Source: Bacteroidales bacterium (GTDB lineage: Bacteria > Bacteroidota > Bacteroidia > Bacteroidales > P3). From it: a DNA stretch of 64,000 bases. Position 1 is the first letter of the stretch; every line of letters begins with the position of its first letter. Where the stretch lies: the NCBI GenBank assembly GCA_017480785.1, contig JAFURZ010000010.1, positions 1 through 64,000 of the forward strand. Reading direction: 5' to 3'. Below the pieces are notes generated by a model. That model did not search any database. It saw only the letters and a list, made by a program, of their open reading frames with translations, and was not told the DNA's origin. The position numbers and the translations under genes were made by a program. Below are positions 1-8,695 of this stretch, one piece after another.

Positions 1-848
<848 letters not shown>

Positions 849-885
849 TATTATTTAAATTGATTGTTGTTGGTTCTGATTGGGA

Positions 886-1155
886 TTAGATGATTGCGTA
901 GATGTCGCTTTCTTTCATAATCATCAGCTTCTCGCCGTCGATTTCGATCTCGGTGCCGCTGTACTTGCCGTAGAGGACTTGGTCGCCCACCTTGACGGTC
1001 ATCTCGTGGTCTTTGGTGCCCTTGCCCACGGCAAGGACTTCGCCGCGCTGCGGTTTCTCTTTGGCGGTGTCGGGGATGATGATGCCGCTGGCGGTCTTCT
1101 GTTCAGCCTCGGCGGGACGCACGAGGACTCGGTCTGCTAAAGGTTTAATGTTCAT
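886..1155 (-). CDS. groES: Co-chaperonin GroES
   Basis: Small lid subunit of the GroEL folding machine, 89 aa, a normal length. It starts [18 protein letters not shown] and contains the mobile-loop region ([17 protein letters not shown], about residues 20-36), ending YAII. It is first in the groES-groEL pair on the minus strand. Upstream are a stretch of CTAG-containing 9-mers (1181-1225) and a long palindrome (1261-1305) whose core resembles a site upstream of dnaK, suggesting shared heat-shock control (inference). Confidence 0.98.
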   Translation of the reverse strand: MNIKPLADRVLVRPAEAEQKTASGIIIPDTAKEKPQRGEVLAVGKGTKDHEMTVKVGDQVLYGKYSGTEIEIDGEKLMIMKESDIYAII

Positions 1156-1180
1156 AATTCTTTATTTTTAGTTTATTTTT

Positions 1181-1225
1181 TTCTAGTTTTTCTAGATTCT
1201 CTAGACCTTCTAGATCATCTAGGAC
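1181..1225. repeat. Five 9-bp CTAG units upstream of groES
   Basis: Units TTCTAGTTT, TTCTAGATT, CTCTAGACC, TTCTAGATC and ATCTAGGAC follow each other with an exact 9-bp period. Each holds a self-complementary CTAG, so the array can pair with itself. It lies 26-70 bp upstream of the groES start, in the promoter or leader region. It belongs to the 9-mer class of repeats seen elsewhere in the window. Confidence 0.7.
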
Positions 1226-1260
1226 AGCCTACTATTATCAACAACCGTGCCAAACTGACA

Positions 1261-1305
1261 GCGACTGCCACCCGCTGACAAATTGTCAGCCCGGGTGGCA
1301 GTCGC
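1261..1305. promoter_or_regulatory. Long palindrome upstream of groES; candidate operator and/or terminator
   Basis: Perfect 14-bp outer arms GCGACTGCCACCCG (1261-1274) and CGGGTGGCAGTCGC (1292-1305) enclose an inner palindrome CTGACAAATTGTCAG (1275-1289). It lies 106 bp upstream of groES and 21 bp beyond the stop of the T9SS cargo gene, both on the minus strand, so it could be that gene's terminator. A related CTGACATTTTGGCAG site (25293-25307) lies upstream of dnaK, and both are preceded by CCGTGCCAA, which favours a heat-shock operator (inference). Confidence 0.55.
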
Positions 1306-1325
1306 TTGGGAAAGGCAGGGGACGG

Positions 1326-2678
1326 CTATCGCGTCACCACCACTTTTTTGGCCGGGCGTTGGCCGACGCGCAGCAGGTAGGCACCCGTGGCGGGCAGGTC
1401 AAGCAAGGTGGGCTCGCCACTGGCATGGGTGGCAACAATCTGACGTCCCTGCATATCATAGAGGATGACGGCATCGCCCATCGTAGAGCCTTCGACAACC
1501 AGATGTCCCTCTCCGACATATACCTTGACAGGATTCTGCTCAGTCAGCACAATGCCTGCCGGATCAACCTGCACGGTGTCGTAAATGGTGACATGCACGG
1601 TATCGTAGATTGTGACGACCAGTGTGTCATATATTTGCACATGCAGCGTGTCGTACAGTTCAATGAAGGTGGTATCGTACACATCCACATGCAGGGTGTC
1701 GTAGACCGTGCTGTCGCAGACTGTGCCCGATGGCAGGGAGAACAATGCAGTGACGGTGCTGTCGGTATTCACTGTGATGGTGCGTGGGTTGCCGGTGCCG
1801 CCGTCGCTCCATCCGCTGAAGCCATAGCCTGCCGCAGGTGTGGCATAGATGACGGTCGTGGTGTCGCTACTGAAAGTGCAAGTACCCCAAGCGCTGCCCA
1901 TGACAGTATCGTTGGCAGCCACGTTCAGCGTGTGGCTCGTGGCGGTGCCGCAGTCGGCGCTGATGGTGCCGAGGGCGCTCCATGCGGCGTGAGCCTGATA
2001 TGCGGCCAGCTGTGAGCAGGGCACGCTGATACTCACACCGCTCTGGCTGTAGCCGAAGGTACTCGTGGTAATCGGCAGCAGGCGGTTGGCGGCGATGTTG
2101 ATGGTCGACAGATTGGCGGTGGCGTTGAGGCTGAAGAAGAGGTCGCTGCTGAAGCCCACGACGTCGGGACCGAAATTGATGGTTGTCAGTGCGGTGCATC
2201 CGCTGAAGACACCGCTGCCGTCGAATTCGTCGACATCGGTCACGTTGACGGCGTTGAGGTTGAAGGTGCTGAGCGACGAGCAGTCGTTGAAGGCCGTCTC
2301 GGCGATGTCGTAGACGCCGCGGCCCACGGTGACGGTGGTCAGCTGCGAGCAGCCGTCGAAGGCGCCGAAGTAGATGTCGGTGGTCACGTCGGGAATCACC
2401 ACCTCGGCCACACCGCTGCCGTAGAACGAATAGGGCCCCACCATCGTGACGTCGTAGGTGGTGCCTGCTATCTCGACCTGCGAAGGGATGACGATGGTCT
2501 TCCCGTCGACGTTGTCCACGTCGTCGAGGCTCGCGCTGGTGACGCCCTGGTAGGTCCATGTTGAGAAGGTAAGTTGTGCCCCGTTGGCAAGGGTGACTGT
2601 GGCGGTCGGGTTTTGGGCATGTCCTGTTGTGGTTGCGGCAATCATCAGTGCCGCTGCAATAATGAATTTCAGTTTCAT
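1326..2678 (-). CDS. Secreted T9SS cargo protein with leucine-rich repeats
   Basis: Exported surface or secreted protein, 450 aa. A Sec signal peptide (MKLKFIIAAALMIAATTTGHAQ) is followed by BspA/LRR_5-type leucine-rich repeats (about residues 60-245; repeated CSQLTTV and CSSLSTF-like units), then an InlB-B-like module with GYGFSGWSDGG (about 250-315). Next is a linker of six near-identical 8-residue YDT-containing repeats (YDTLHVQI, YDTLVVTI, YDTVHVTI), and a C-terminal domain ending in ATGAYLLRVGQRPAKKVVVTR. That ending has the gly-y-lv..g....K.v form of type A T9SS sorting domains. PorQ of the same secretion system is encoded at 46976-48043. A -7 element TATTTTTG is at 2742-2749 on the minus strand. 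BspA-like proteins are usually adhesins; the ligand here is unknown. Confidence 0.85.
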   Translation of the reverse strand: MKLKFIIAAALMIAATTTGHAQNPTATVTLANGAQLTFSTWTYQGVTSASLDDVDNVDGKTIVIPSQVEIAGTTYDVTMVGPYSFYGSGVAEVVIPDVTTDIYFGAFDGCSQLTTVTVGRGVYDIAETAFNDCSSLSTFNLNAVNVTDVDEFDGSGVFSGCTALTTINFGPDVVGFSSDLFFSLNATANLSTINIAANRLLPITTSTFGYSQSGVSISVPCSQLAAYQAHAAWSALGTISADCGTATSHTLNVAANDTVMGSAWGTCTFSSDTTTVIYATPAAGYGFSGWSDGGTGNPRTITVNTDSTVTALFSLPSGTVCDSTVYDTLHVDVYDTTFIELYDTLHVQIYDTLVVTIYDTVHVTIYDTVQVDPAGIVLTEQNPVKVYVGEGHLVVEGSTMGDAVILYDMQGRQIVATHASGEPTLLDLPATGAYLLRVGQRPAKKVVVTR

Positions 2679-2880
2679 CTTTTTTGTGCTTTTTGTTGTT
2701 TATTAGTTATTTGTTGAAGAATATCCTTTTTTTTTCAGCGGCAAAAATAGCACAAAAAAATGGTTCGGGGATGCGTTCGAATATGAAATCACCAATAATG
2801 ATGATAAGAACTCATCGAACCGAACTGCCTACCATCAGTCAGCCGTGGTGGCAGTCGCTGTGTTCTGTATCAGGGGAGTG

Positions 2881-4257
2881 TCAGTTCACACGGTTGAAGA
2901 TGAAAGTGGGCGGATTGATGCAGTCGCATATCAGGCTCCATTCTTCCTGCGTGGGACTTGCCTGATAGATGTTGTATGCTTCGCCGTAGAGCGGCACGGT
3001 GTCGAGTACAGGGGGATAGGTGCCGCGGTAGGTCTGCCGGTTGCCGTATTCATCGTCCTCGTAGTGGAAGCGTCCCTGCGGGAAGTGGACGATGGTGTTG
3101 ATGTAGTCGGCCGGGGTCGAGGCCACGGCCACGCGGTTGGCGCGGTCGATGTGCAGCACCACATCGTAGCCGTTGTTGGTGCTCACCCAGGTCTCGTACT
3201 GCGAGCTTCGCACGAGGTCAAAGGTGGCGATGCAGGTGGTGCTGGCCGGAACCATGCCGCCGTACTCCATGTGCAGCGTGTCGCCGTGCAACTGGCACGT
3301 CCCTTCGACGTCGATGCCGTCCCAGTAGTTGTTTGTCAGGTGATACTCCTGCGGGCATTCTAGGCAGGTGTATCCCCAGGTGGTATAGGAACAGCTGCCC
3401 CACGGCAGGCCGTAGAGCGACCAGTTTCTGTCGACGGCCCATGTGCCATAACACTGGTTGGTGGCAGGGTCGACGGTGACGAGGGCGATATAGATAGGCC
3501 AGCAGTCGCAGACGTATGTCACGACAGTGCCTGATGGAGCAGGGTCGGGTTGCGCGGCTCCGCCGAGTTCTAGGAAGAGGAACTCGTTGCCGTAGTAGTC
3601 GTGATTGTGCATCAGCTCGCCGCAGAGGGTCACCGTGTCGCCTGAATGGTAGGTCACGCCCTCCAGCGGCAGCTCGTCGTTCCAGAACCAGTTGTCGTAC
3701 ATGGAGATAATCATGGTGGTGTCGGCGTTCACCTGCAGTGCCATCACCAGTCCTGGCAGGTTCTCACCAGCGCTCATCGGCGGATTGGCTACACAGACGA
3801 GCACGCCGGTGTAGCAATCGCTGTCATGCGGCTGTGGTGCTACAGCGTAGGCGGTGCCGCTCCAGGTGCCGGTGGCGGGGTCGTAGGTCACGGTGACGGT
3901 CTTGCCGTTGTCCTCCATCTCGGCCATCCAGCGCTTCATCTCCTCGCGACTGGTAGTGGAGAAGGTGGTGGCGTCCTTGGTGGTATGGCTTTTAGGCGAC
4001 TTGTTGGCATTGTGGAATGTGACCGAACTTCCCTCTTCGGCCCAGTCGCAGAAACGGTCCAGCAGGGCCTGCCACTCGGCCTCGGTCTCGAGATGTACGG
4101 TGGTGGTCTTGGTGTCGCCGATAGCAGACGCGGCGGGCCGCGTCTCTACAGGTGCGACGGTGTAGACGATGTCGCGCACGGTGTCTTTGTTTTTCTCGCA
4201 GGCGGCCATGCACATTATGGCGGCCAGCAGCAGACTGAGGTTGATAATTCGTTTCAT
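2881..4257 (-). CDS. Lipoprotein of the ECF-A cassette (paralogue 2)
   Basis: Predicted outer-surface or periplasmic lipoprotein, about 458 aa, no recognised family. The start at 4257 gives MKRIINLSLLLAAIMCMAACEKN with a lipobox at MAAC; an ATG at 4275 is an alternative. The N-terminal domain (about 40-140: LLDRFCDWAEEGSSVTFHN, KDATTFSTTSREEMKRWM, VTYDPATGTWSGTAYAVAP) is shared with the genes at 4280-5614 and 7631-8695. The protein ends IFNRVN, like the small lipoprotein at 6962-7513 (VFNRVN). It is the last gene of a run sigma - TM protein - small lipoprotein - two large lipoproteins, only 22 bp after the previous stop, so it is probably co-transcribed and a target of that ECF system. Function unknown. 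Confidence 0.8.
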   Translation of the reverse strand: MKRIINLSLLLAAIMCMAACEKNKDTVRDIVYTVAPVETRPAASAIGDTKTTTVHLETEAEWQALLDRFCDWAEEGSSVTFHNANKSPKSHTTKDATTFSTTSREEMKRWMAEMEDNGKTVTVTYDPATGTWSGTAYAVAPQPHDSDCYTGVLVCVANPPMSAGENLPGLVMALQVNADTTMIISMYDNWFWNDELPLEGVTYHSGDTVTLCGELMHNHDYYGNEFLFLELGGAAQPDPAPSGTVVTYVCDCWPIYIALVTVDPATNQCYGTWAVDRNWSLYGLPWGSCSYTTWGYTCLECPQEYHLTNNYWDGIDVEGTCQLHGDTLHMEYGGMVPASTTCIATFDLVRSSQYETWVSTNNGYDVVLHIDRANRVAVASTPADYINTIVHFPQGRFHYEDDEYGNRQTYRGTYPPVLDTVPLYGEAYNIYQASPTQEEWSLICDCINPPTFIFNRVN

Positions 4258-4279
4258 AATGCTTATTGTCTTCATTCTG

Positions 4280-5614
4280 TTATTTTCTGTGAAACACATA
4301 GCTCCCGACGCAGCCGACGGTCTCGTCTTGTGGCGTCAGCCTCACGGTGTTGTCGTCGATGAAATCGGCTGTCATGTTCACCGTACGGCCGGTGGCGGTA
4401 TATGTCATTGTCCCCCATCCGTTGTTGAACCGGTCGGGATAGAACTCGCCTGCTTCAAACGGCGTAGGACAGTCGACATAGAACGGCATCGAAGAATAGC
4501 CTATGCTGTAGTGCGCATCGCCTTCGGTGTTGAGGTGGATGACAATGTTGAAGCCCATGGTGTCGCAACCCCATGTCTCCCAGCAGCCGTAGGTGCGGTG
4601 CAGGGTTATTCCGTCAAGGGTGTGGAGGTATTGGTCTGTGGTGTAGTTCCCATAGTCGTGCAGAACAATCGTCGTGTTGTTGGTCCTTTCCAGCGAGAAA
4701 GGATGCCCTTCTGACGCGCACGGATGGAAAACCTCTATGATGGCATTGCCATGGATGTCTGCCATGTCGGTCTCAAGGTAGTCGAACATGCCGCCACCGA
4801 TGGCTCCCTGCCAGGCGAAGTCGCCCAGGGTCGAGGTGCAGTACATCCGGTGGTTCGTCGTGTCGAGGGTCATCAGGAACTTGTATCCGTCTTTCTCACC
4901 GACATACACAGGCATTGGCGGCGTCCCGTAGGGACGGTAATTATTGTCGAGGTCCAGCACGAAGTAGTCGCTGTAGGCATCCCATTGGAGGTTCAGCGCT
5001 CCACAGAGTGTCACAGTCTCACCCATGCTCTCGCCGGCGCGGTAGGTGGTGCCGTCTATTATAAGGGGATTGTTGGTGGTGAGGTAGACCCCGCCCTTCG
5101 CTAGGCGGAACACCGAATCCTCGCTCACCCGCAGCCCCCAATAGGAGTATTGCGGATAGTCGCTATGGTAGTCTCGCTGCACATAGACCAACGTGCCGGT
5201 GTAGCAGTCGCCCTGCTGCGGCTGCGGCGCGGTGGCGTAGGCCGTGCCGTTCCATGTACCCGTCGCAGAGTCGTAGCTCACGGTGACGGTCAGGCCTTCG
5301 TCTTCCATCCGGGCCATCCAGCGCTTCATCTCCTCGCGGCTGGTAGTGGAGAAGGTGGTGGCGTCCTTGGTTGCATGGCCATTTGGCGACTTGTTGGCAT
5401 TGTAGAATGTGACAGTGCTGCCGCCTTCGGCCCAGTCGCAGAAGCGGTCGAGCATAGTCTGCCACTCTTTGTCGTCGACGAGATATACCCGATGTTCGGG
5501 TCCTTTGTCAACAGTGTAGGCCACCACATGGTCGCCCTCAGGCGGGCATTTATGACAACTGGACAGCGTCAGCACGGCAGCCAACATAACGGAGAGTCTC
5601 AATAGATGTTTCAT
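4280..5614 (-). CDS. Lipoprotein of the ECF-A cassette (paralogue 1)
   Basis: Predicted lipoprotein, 444 aa, with MKHLLRLSVMLAAVLTLSSCHKC giving an LSSC lipobox. It shares the N-terminal domain LLDRFCDWAEGG / KDATTFSTTSREEMKRWM / SYDSATGTWNGTAYATAP with its neighbour (2881-4257) and with the ECF-B lipoprotein (7631-8695). The C-terminal part differs and is rich in aromatic residues and Thr/Asn, suggesting beta structure. It lies 22 bp downstream of the small lipoprotein at 5637-6065. The close match between the two tandem genes indicates local duplication. Role unknown; its context in a sigma-factor operon suggests an envelope stress or sensing function (inference). Confidence 0.82.
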   Translation of the reverse strand: MKHLLRLSVMLAAVLTLSSCHKCPPEGDHVVAYTVDKGPEHRVYLVDDKEWQTMLDRFCDWAEGGSTVTFYNANKSPNGHATKDATTFSTTSREEMKRWMARMEDEGLTVTVSYDSATGTWNGTAYATAPQPQQGDCYTGTLVYVQRDYHSDYPQYSYWGLRVSEDSVFRLAKGGVYLTTNNPLIIDGTTYRAGESMGETVTLCGALNLQWDAYSDYFVLDLDNNYRPYGTPPMPVYVGEKDGYKFLMTLDTTNHRMYCTSTLGDFAWQGAIGGGMFDYLETDMADIHGNAIIEVFHPCASEGHPFSLERTNNTTIVLHDYGNYTTDQYLHTLDGITLHRTYGCWETWGCDTMGFNIVIHLNTEGDAHYSIGYSSMPFYVDCPTPFEAGEFYPDRFNNGWGTMTYTATGRTVNMTADFIDDNTVRLTPQDETVGCVGSYVFHRK

Positions 5615-5636
5615 GTTGATATAACGTTGTTTGTGA

Positions 5637-6065
5637 TTATTTATTGCATTCGATGCGGTCCAGTTGGTAGTCGCGCAGGGCGTCGAACTGCGCGGCGCTC
5701 TCCACGCGGTAGAGGGCTACGGTGCGGTCGTCGTGCACGGCCATGACGCGCCACAGGGGCACCTCCGAGCGCTTCACGCGTCGGGCGGGCTCGTCGATGT
5801 CGCCCAGCCAGCTGGTGACGCCCTCGGTGGTGCGGATGTCGAGCTCCTCCTTCAGGCCCTGCCACGCCGCGCTGTCGTCGGCCACCAGCAGCACCACGTC
5901 CACCTTCACCGTGTCGGCCAGGTGGAACCCCCGCACCTGCGCCACCGTCAGGTCCTCCCGCGAGGCGTAGCGATGGTAGAGCCGGTCGCCGTCCGTGGGG
6001 GCTTCTTTGGTGCAGGCTGTCGCCAGGGCCATCAGGGACAATGCTATGTAGATAAACCGTTTCAT
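5637..6065 (-). CDS. Small lipoprotein of the ECF-A cassette (DUF4252-like)
   Basis: About 142 aa. The start at 6065 gives MKRFIYIALSLMALATACTKE, a lipoprotein signal with ATAC lipobox. The body (RYASREDLTVAQVRGFHL ... DVVLLVADDSAAWQGLKEELD ... GVTSWLGDIDEPARR) aligns along its length with the exported protein at 8692-9105. The layout resembles DUF4252 proteins, which in Bacteroidota commonly sit beside ECF sigma genes; that assignment is by resemblance only. ATG and the preceding stop overlap as ATGA with the TM protein, indicating translational coupling. Upstream in-frame codons contain repeat sequence and are not needed for a start. Confidence 0.8.
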   Translation of the reverse strand: MKRFIYIALSLMALATACTKEAPTDGDRLYHRYASREDLTVAQVRGFHLADTVKVDVVLLVADDSAAWQGLKEELDIRTTEGVTSWLGDIDEPARRVKRSEVPLWRVMAVHDDRTVALYRVESAAQFDALRDYQLDRIECNK

Positions 6066-6343
6066 ATCGTTTGTATTGTCAATATCCTTCCGGCTTCCTC
6101 GGCCCAGTGGCTGGCGGGGAAGGTGCTGCGGTTGCAGGCAACGGAGTCGTAGCCCCTGGGAATTGAAAATTGAAAATTGAAAATTGAAATTCCCGCTACC
6201 AGCACCACGGCCACCGCCGCCACCGCCCTGCGGCCCATCCTGCGCCTCCGCTGCCACGCAGGGTATTCGCGCTGCAGCCGCTTGGTCAGCGCCTGTTGTT
6301 CTTCCTTTTCCCAAATGTTATCAAAAGCCATATCCGTAATCAT
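6062..6343 (-). CDS. Small single-pass membrane protein, putative anti-sigma factor (ECF-A)
   Basis: About 93 aa from the ATG at 6343 (MITDMAFDNIWEKEE); ATG 6331 is also possible. A short cytoplasmic N-terminus, a basic patch (WQRRRRMGRRA), one TM helix (AVAAVAVVLVAGISIF) and a short outer segment with a CNRSTFPASHWAEEA motif. It aligns with the TM protein of the second cassette (9131-9415): FD..W, RL...Y..WQR.RR, CNR, WAE.A. Position directly after the sigma gene and topology fit an anti-sigma factor, though no ZAS/RsiW-type zinc motif is visible. The end of the TM segment (FNFQFSI) is encoded by heptamer repeat 6161-6191, and a mirror-image arm overlaps the gene start. Confidence 0.7.
   Translation of the reverse strand: MITDMAFDNIWEKEEQQALTKRLQREYPAWQRRRRMGRRAVAAVAVVLVAGISIFNFQFSIPRGYDSVACNRSTFPASHWAEEAGRILTIQTI
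6161..6191. repeat. Heptamer repeat arm (TGAAAAT units) inside the putative anti-sigma gene
   Basis: Four or more units of AATTGAA with a 7-bp period, bordered by GGG/CCC. It encodes part of the TM segment of the gene 6062-6343. An inverted arm with the same unit lies at 6342-6381, so the two could pair across about 150 bp holding the gene's N-terminal half. Confidence 0.75.
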
Positions 6344-6381
6344 TTTCAATTTTCAATTTTCAATTTTCAACTTTCAATTTC
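6342..6381. repeat. Heptamer repeat arm (TTTTCAA units) at the sigma/anti-sigma junction
   Basis: Five to six units of ATTTTCA with a 7-bp period occupy the gap between the sigma stop (6380) and the anti-sigma start (6343). It is inverted relative to 6161-6191. The same unit makes up the insertion in tcdA (45073-45157). Confidence 0.75.
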
Positions 6382-6850
6382 AGCAGTCCCATTGTTGTTT
6401 CAGTTTTTCTTTAATCCGCATCAGGCGCACGCCGATGTTGTTCTTGGTCATGCCCACCTGCTGGCCTATCTCGCGGTAGTCGTAGCCTTCGAGGTGAAGG
6501 GTGACGATGGTGCGGTCGGGTTCGGGCAGCAGGGCGATGAGCTCGTGCAGGTGGCGGTGCAGCGTCGGCTCTTCGTCGGGCGGGTCGTAGCCGTAGGGCA
6601 TCGGGGTGGGGGTGGGAGTCCGCCGTTGCAGGTCGATGCAGGTGCTGCGGGCCACGCGCCATATCCAGGCCGCCTGTTTGGGAGCCAGGGTGATGCCGAA
6701 GAGCTTTTCCCGGAGGTCCCACAGCCGCAGCGTCGCCTCTTGCAGCAGGTCGTCGACATCCAGGCCGTCGCTGCTGTAGCGGCGGCATACCGAAAAGAGC
6801 AACCCGCGGTAGCGGAGCATCAGTCCGTTGAATGTCTCCCGTTCTGTCAC
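6380..6850 (-). CDS. ECF-family sigma factor A
   Basis: Extracytoplasmic-function sigma factor, about 156 aa, which would direct RNA polymerase to envelope-responsive promoters. Region 2 is RYRGLLFSVCRRYSSDGLDVDDLLQEATLRLW; region 4 is LPEPDRTIVTLHLEGYDYREIGQQVGMTKNNIGVRLMRIKEKL, with a helix-turn-helix. I chose the GTG at 6850 because it gives the usual N-terminal length and matches the paralogue; no ATG is suitably placed. A putative -10 CGTTAT (6857-6862) ends only 6 nt before this GTG, so the transcript would be essentially leaderless. The gene heads the run down to 2881. Paralogue: 9419-9886. Confidence 0.88.
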   Translation of the reverse strand: MTERETFNGLMLRYRGLLFSVCRRYSSDGLDVDDLLQEATLRLWDLREKLFGITLAPKQAAWIWRVARSTCIDLQRRTPTPTPMPYGYDPPDEEPTLHRHLHELIALLPEPDRTIVTLHLEGYDYREIGQQVGMTKNNIGVRLMRIKEKLKQQWDC

Positions 6851-6852
6851 GC

Positions 6853-6890
6853 TAGAATAACGCAAAACAGGGGGGTGAAAATTACATCCC
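6853..6890 (-). promoter_or_regulatory. Putative ECF-type promoter of sigma A
   Basis: On the minus strand TGTAAT (about 6881-6886) lies 18 bp from CGTTATTCTA (6853-6862). The same layout occurs before sigma B (9891-9925) and the lipoprotein at 7513 (7571-7604), suggesting autoregulation by one or both sigma factors (inference). Confidence 0.6.
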
Positions 6891-6893
6891 TGT

Positions 6894-6925
6894 GAAAAAA
6901 AGACGCCCACCTGTCGGCGGGCGCC
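6894..6925 (-). terminator. Terminator after the lipoprotein gene 6962-7513
   Basis: On the minus strand a GC-rich stem (GCGCCCGCC / GGTGGGCGT, with wobble pairs) is followed by a run of T at 6894-6900. It lies just beyond the stop of the lipoprotein gene and abuts the sigma A promoter. Confidence 0.55.
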
Positions 6926-6961
6926 CTTCCTTTTTACTTTAAAAATCTTAACTTTTCTGGT

Positions 6962-7513
6962 TTAGTTGACGCGGTTGAACACCAGGTTGAAGGGGACAGC
7001 GTTGTCTTCGTCGTCCTCGCTGGCGACCATCATGCTGATGGTGATGATGTCGTTGGCCTCGTCATAGGTGAAGGGGAGGACGAGGGTGCCCAGGTTGCTA
7101 CCGGTCAGGGTGCCGCTGGTGGTGCTGGCGTCGTAGGTGTAGGCGTAGGCCATCTCCTGGACCTCTTCGATGGTGAAGTCGTCGCCGTCTTCAATCACGT
7201 TCAGGCCGATGACGTCCTCGGGGAAGGTGAGGTGGGCATAGCTGGAGTCGAAGTTGAGGCCGAAGGTCATGGTGAGCATGTCGGCGATGGTGGCGCTGTC
7301 CATGCAAGCCAGAAGGTCGGTATCCATGCCGGCGGTGAGGTCGAGCACGTACTCCCACTCGGTGCCAATCAGGTCGGCAGCGCTTTTCACCATCGGGGTG
7401 TTCACCTCGGTGCCCTCACCGGGGTTGATGGGGTTGATGGGCTCTTCGGTGCAAGCGGTCATGCCAAAGGCAAACAGGGCGGCGGCGGCCAGTGCGAAAA
7501 TGTTTTTCTTCAT
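6962..7513 (-). CDS. Small lipoprotein with its own ECF-like promoter
   Basis: 183 aa, MKKNIFALAAAALFAFGMTACTEEP with TAC lipobox, then a Pro/Gly linker (PINPINPGEGTE) and an acidic beta-rich body. It ends NLVFNRVN, matching the IFNRVN end of the large lipoprotein at 2881-4257, so it may be a minimal member of that family (inference). It lies between the two ECF cassettes, on the same strand, with its own promoter at 7571-7604 carrying the same -35/-10 pattern as the two sigma genes. No known family recognised. Confidence 0.8.
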   Translation of the reverse strand: MKKNIFALAAAALFAFGMTACTEEPINPINPGEGTEVNTPMVKSAADLIGTEWEYVLDLTAGMDTDLLACMDSATIADMLTMTFGLNFDSSYAHLTFPEDVIGLNVIEDGDDFTIEEVQEMAYAYTYDASTTSGTLTGSNLGTLVLPFTYDEANDIITISMMVASEDDEDNAVPFNLVFNRVN

Positions 7514-7570
7514 AATGTTTGTGTGTTTTTTTGATTTGTTTATTTTGTTTGTTTGAATTTTCTTTCATCT

Positions 7571-7604
7571 ATAATATCGTAAGAAACGACCGGAAAACTA
7601 CAAC
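7571..7604 (-). promoter_or_regulatory. Putative ECF-type promoter of the 6962-7513 lipoprotein
   Basis: Minus strand TGTAGT (7597-7602), 17 bp, CGATATTATA (7570-7579). It differs from the sigma B promoter by a single base in the -10 core. A leader of about 55 nt follows. Confidence 0.6.
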
Positions 7605-7630
7605 GGGTGTGAAATTTTTTTTCATCTTGT

Positions 7631-8695
7631 TCATTCCGTGATGTTTTCAAACTGCACCTGGTAGAAATGCTCGGCGCCATTGTCGTCGACATCTGCCCGC
7701 GACACAATCATGCTGCTGCCGGTAATCCAGTTGATGGTCCAGCAACCGCCGTCGGCGGGCATCAGGTCGCAGCAGAGCATCCCGTCGTCCGAGAGGCTCC
7801 AGGTGCCGCTCTGTGTGGTGGTCGGGAGGCCGTCGTGGCTGACGGAGACTTCGGCGGTGCCGTTGTCGAGGAAGGTGTAGAGGATGCTCTCGCCGGCTCC
7901 GGGGAGATACAGGTCGGTGTTCAGCAGGTAGTCGCCCGTGCCCGTCGAGGTGACCGCCATGCACACATAGCGCCACGTGCCGGCAATCGAGCCGTAGTTG
8001 TGGTCGGTGATGTCGAGCACGAAGAGTGGCTGGTGGTTGGCGTCCTCGAGGGTGCCCAGCACGCCGCAGAGGGTCACCGTGTCGCCGACGGCATAGCCCG
8101 GCAGCACCTCTTCGGGGTCCTCATACATGATGTTGTCCTTCACCACGTAGAGCAGCGAGTCGGGGCTCACCTGCAGCGCCACCAGCGACCCCGTCATCCC
8201 GCCCGAGATGAACGGCGTCATGGGGGCCATCACAATCACGCCGGTGTAGCAGTTGTCGGTGCTCTCGTGGTTGGGCGCGGTGGCATAGGCCGTGCCGGTC
8301 CAGGTGCCCGTCTCGCTCTCGAAGCGCACGTTGACGGTCTTGCCCTCTTTCTCGCGGGCTTTCATCCACTCCTTGATTTCGGCGCGGTTGTTGGTGCTGA
8401 AGGTGACGACGTCCTTCACGGTGTGCCGCCCCTTGGCCGACAGGGAAGGCTGCGAGCTGAGGTTGTAGAAGTCCACCTCCTTGCCTTCGACGGCATAGTC
8501 GCAGAAGCGATCCAGCAGCTTGTCCCACTCCGCCTCGGTCTTCAGGGTGGCGCGGCTCTCCGTGTGGGCCACGGCATAGATTATCTGCCGCTCGGTGCCG
8601 GTCGGCTCGGTCCCCTCGGGGTCCACGCAGGCTGCCATGGTCAGGGTGGCGGCCAACAGGGTGATTATCCTGATAAAGTTGTTCTTGGTCTTCAT
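7631..8695 (-). CDS. Lipoprotein of the ECF-B cassette
   Basis: 354 aa from the ATG at 8695: MKTKNNFIRIITLLAATLTMAACVDPE, lipobox MAAC. The N-terminal domain (KLLDRFCDYAVEGKEVDFYN, VTFSTNNRAEIKEWM, RFESETGTWTGTAYATAP) is shared with the two large lipoproteins of ECF-A, and the later region SGTWSLSDDGMLCCDLM suggests a lipocalin-like or beta-sandwich fold (inference). The start overlaps the preceding stop as ATGA, so it is coupled to 8692-9105. Function unknown. Confidence 0.82.
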   Translation of the reverse strand: MKTKNNFIRIITLLAATLTMAACVDPEGTEPTGTERQIIYAVAHTESRATLKTEAEWDKLLDRFCDYAVEGKEVDFYNLSSQPSLSAKGRHTVKDVVTFSTNNRAEIKEWMKAREKEGKTVNVRFESETGTWTGTAYATAPNHESTDNCYTGVIVMAPMTPFISGGMTGSLVALQVSPDSLLYVVKDNIMYEDPEEVLPGYAVGDTVTLCGVLGTLEDANHQPLFVLDITDHNYGSIAGTWRYVCMAVTSTGTGDYLLNTDLYLPGAGESILYTFLDNGTAEVSVSHDGLPTTTQSGTWSLSDDGMLCCDLMPADGGCWTINWITGSSMIVSRADVDDNGAEHFYQVQFENITE

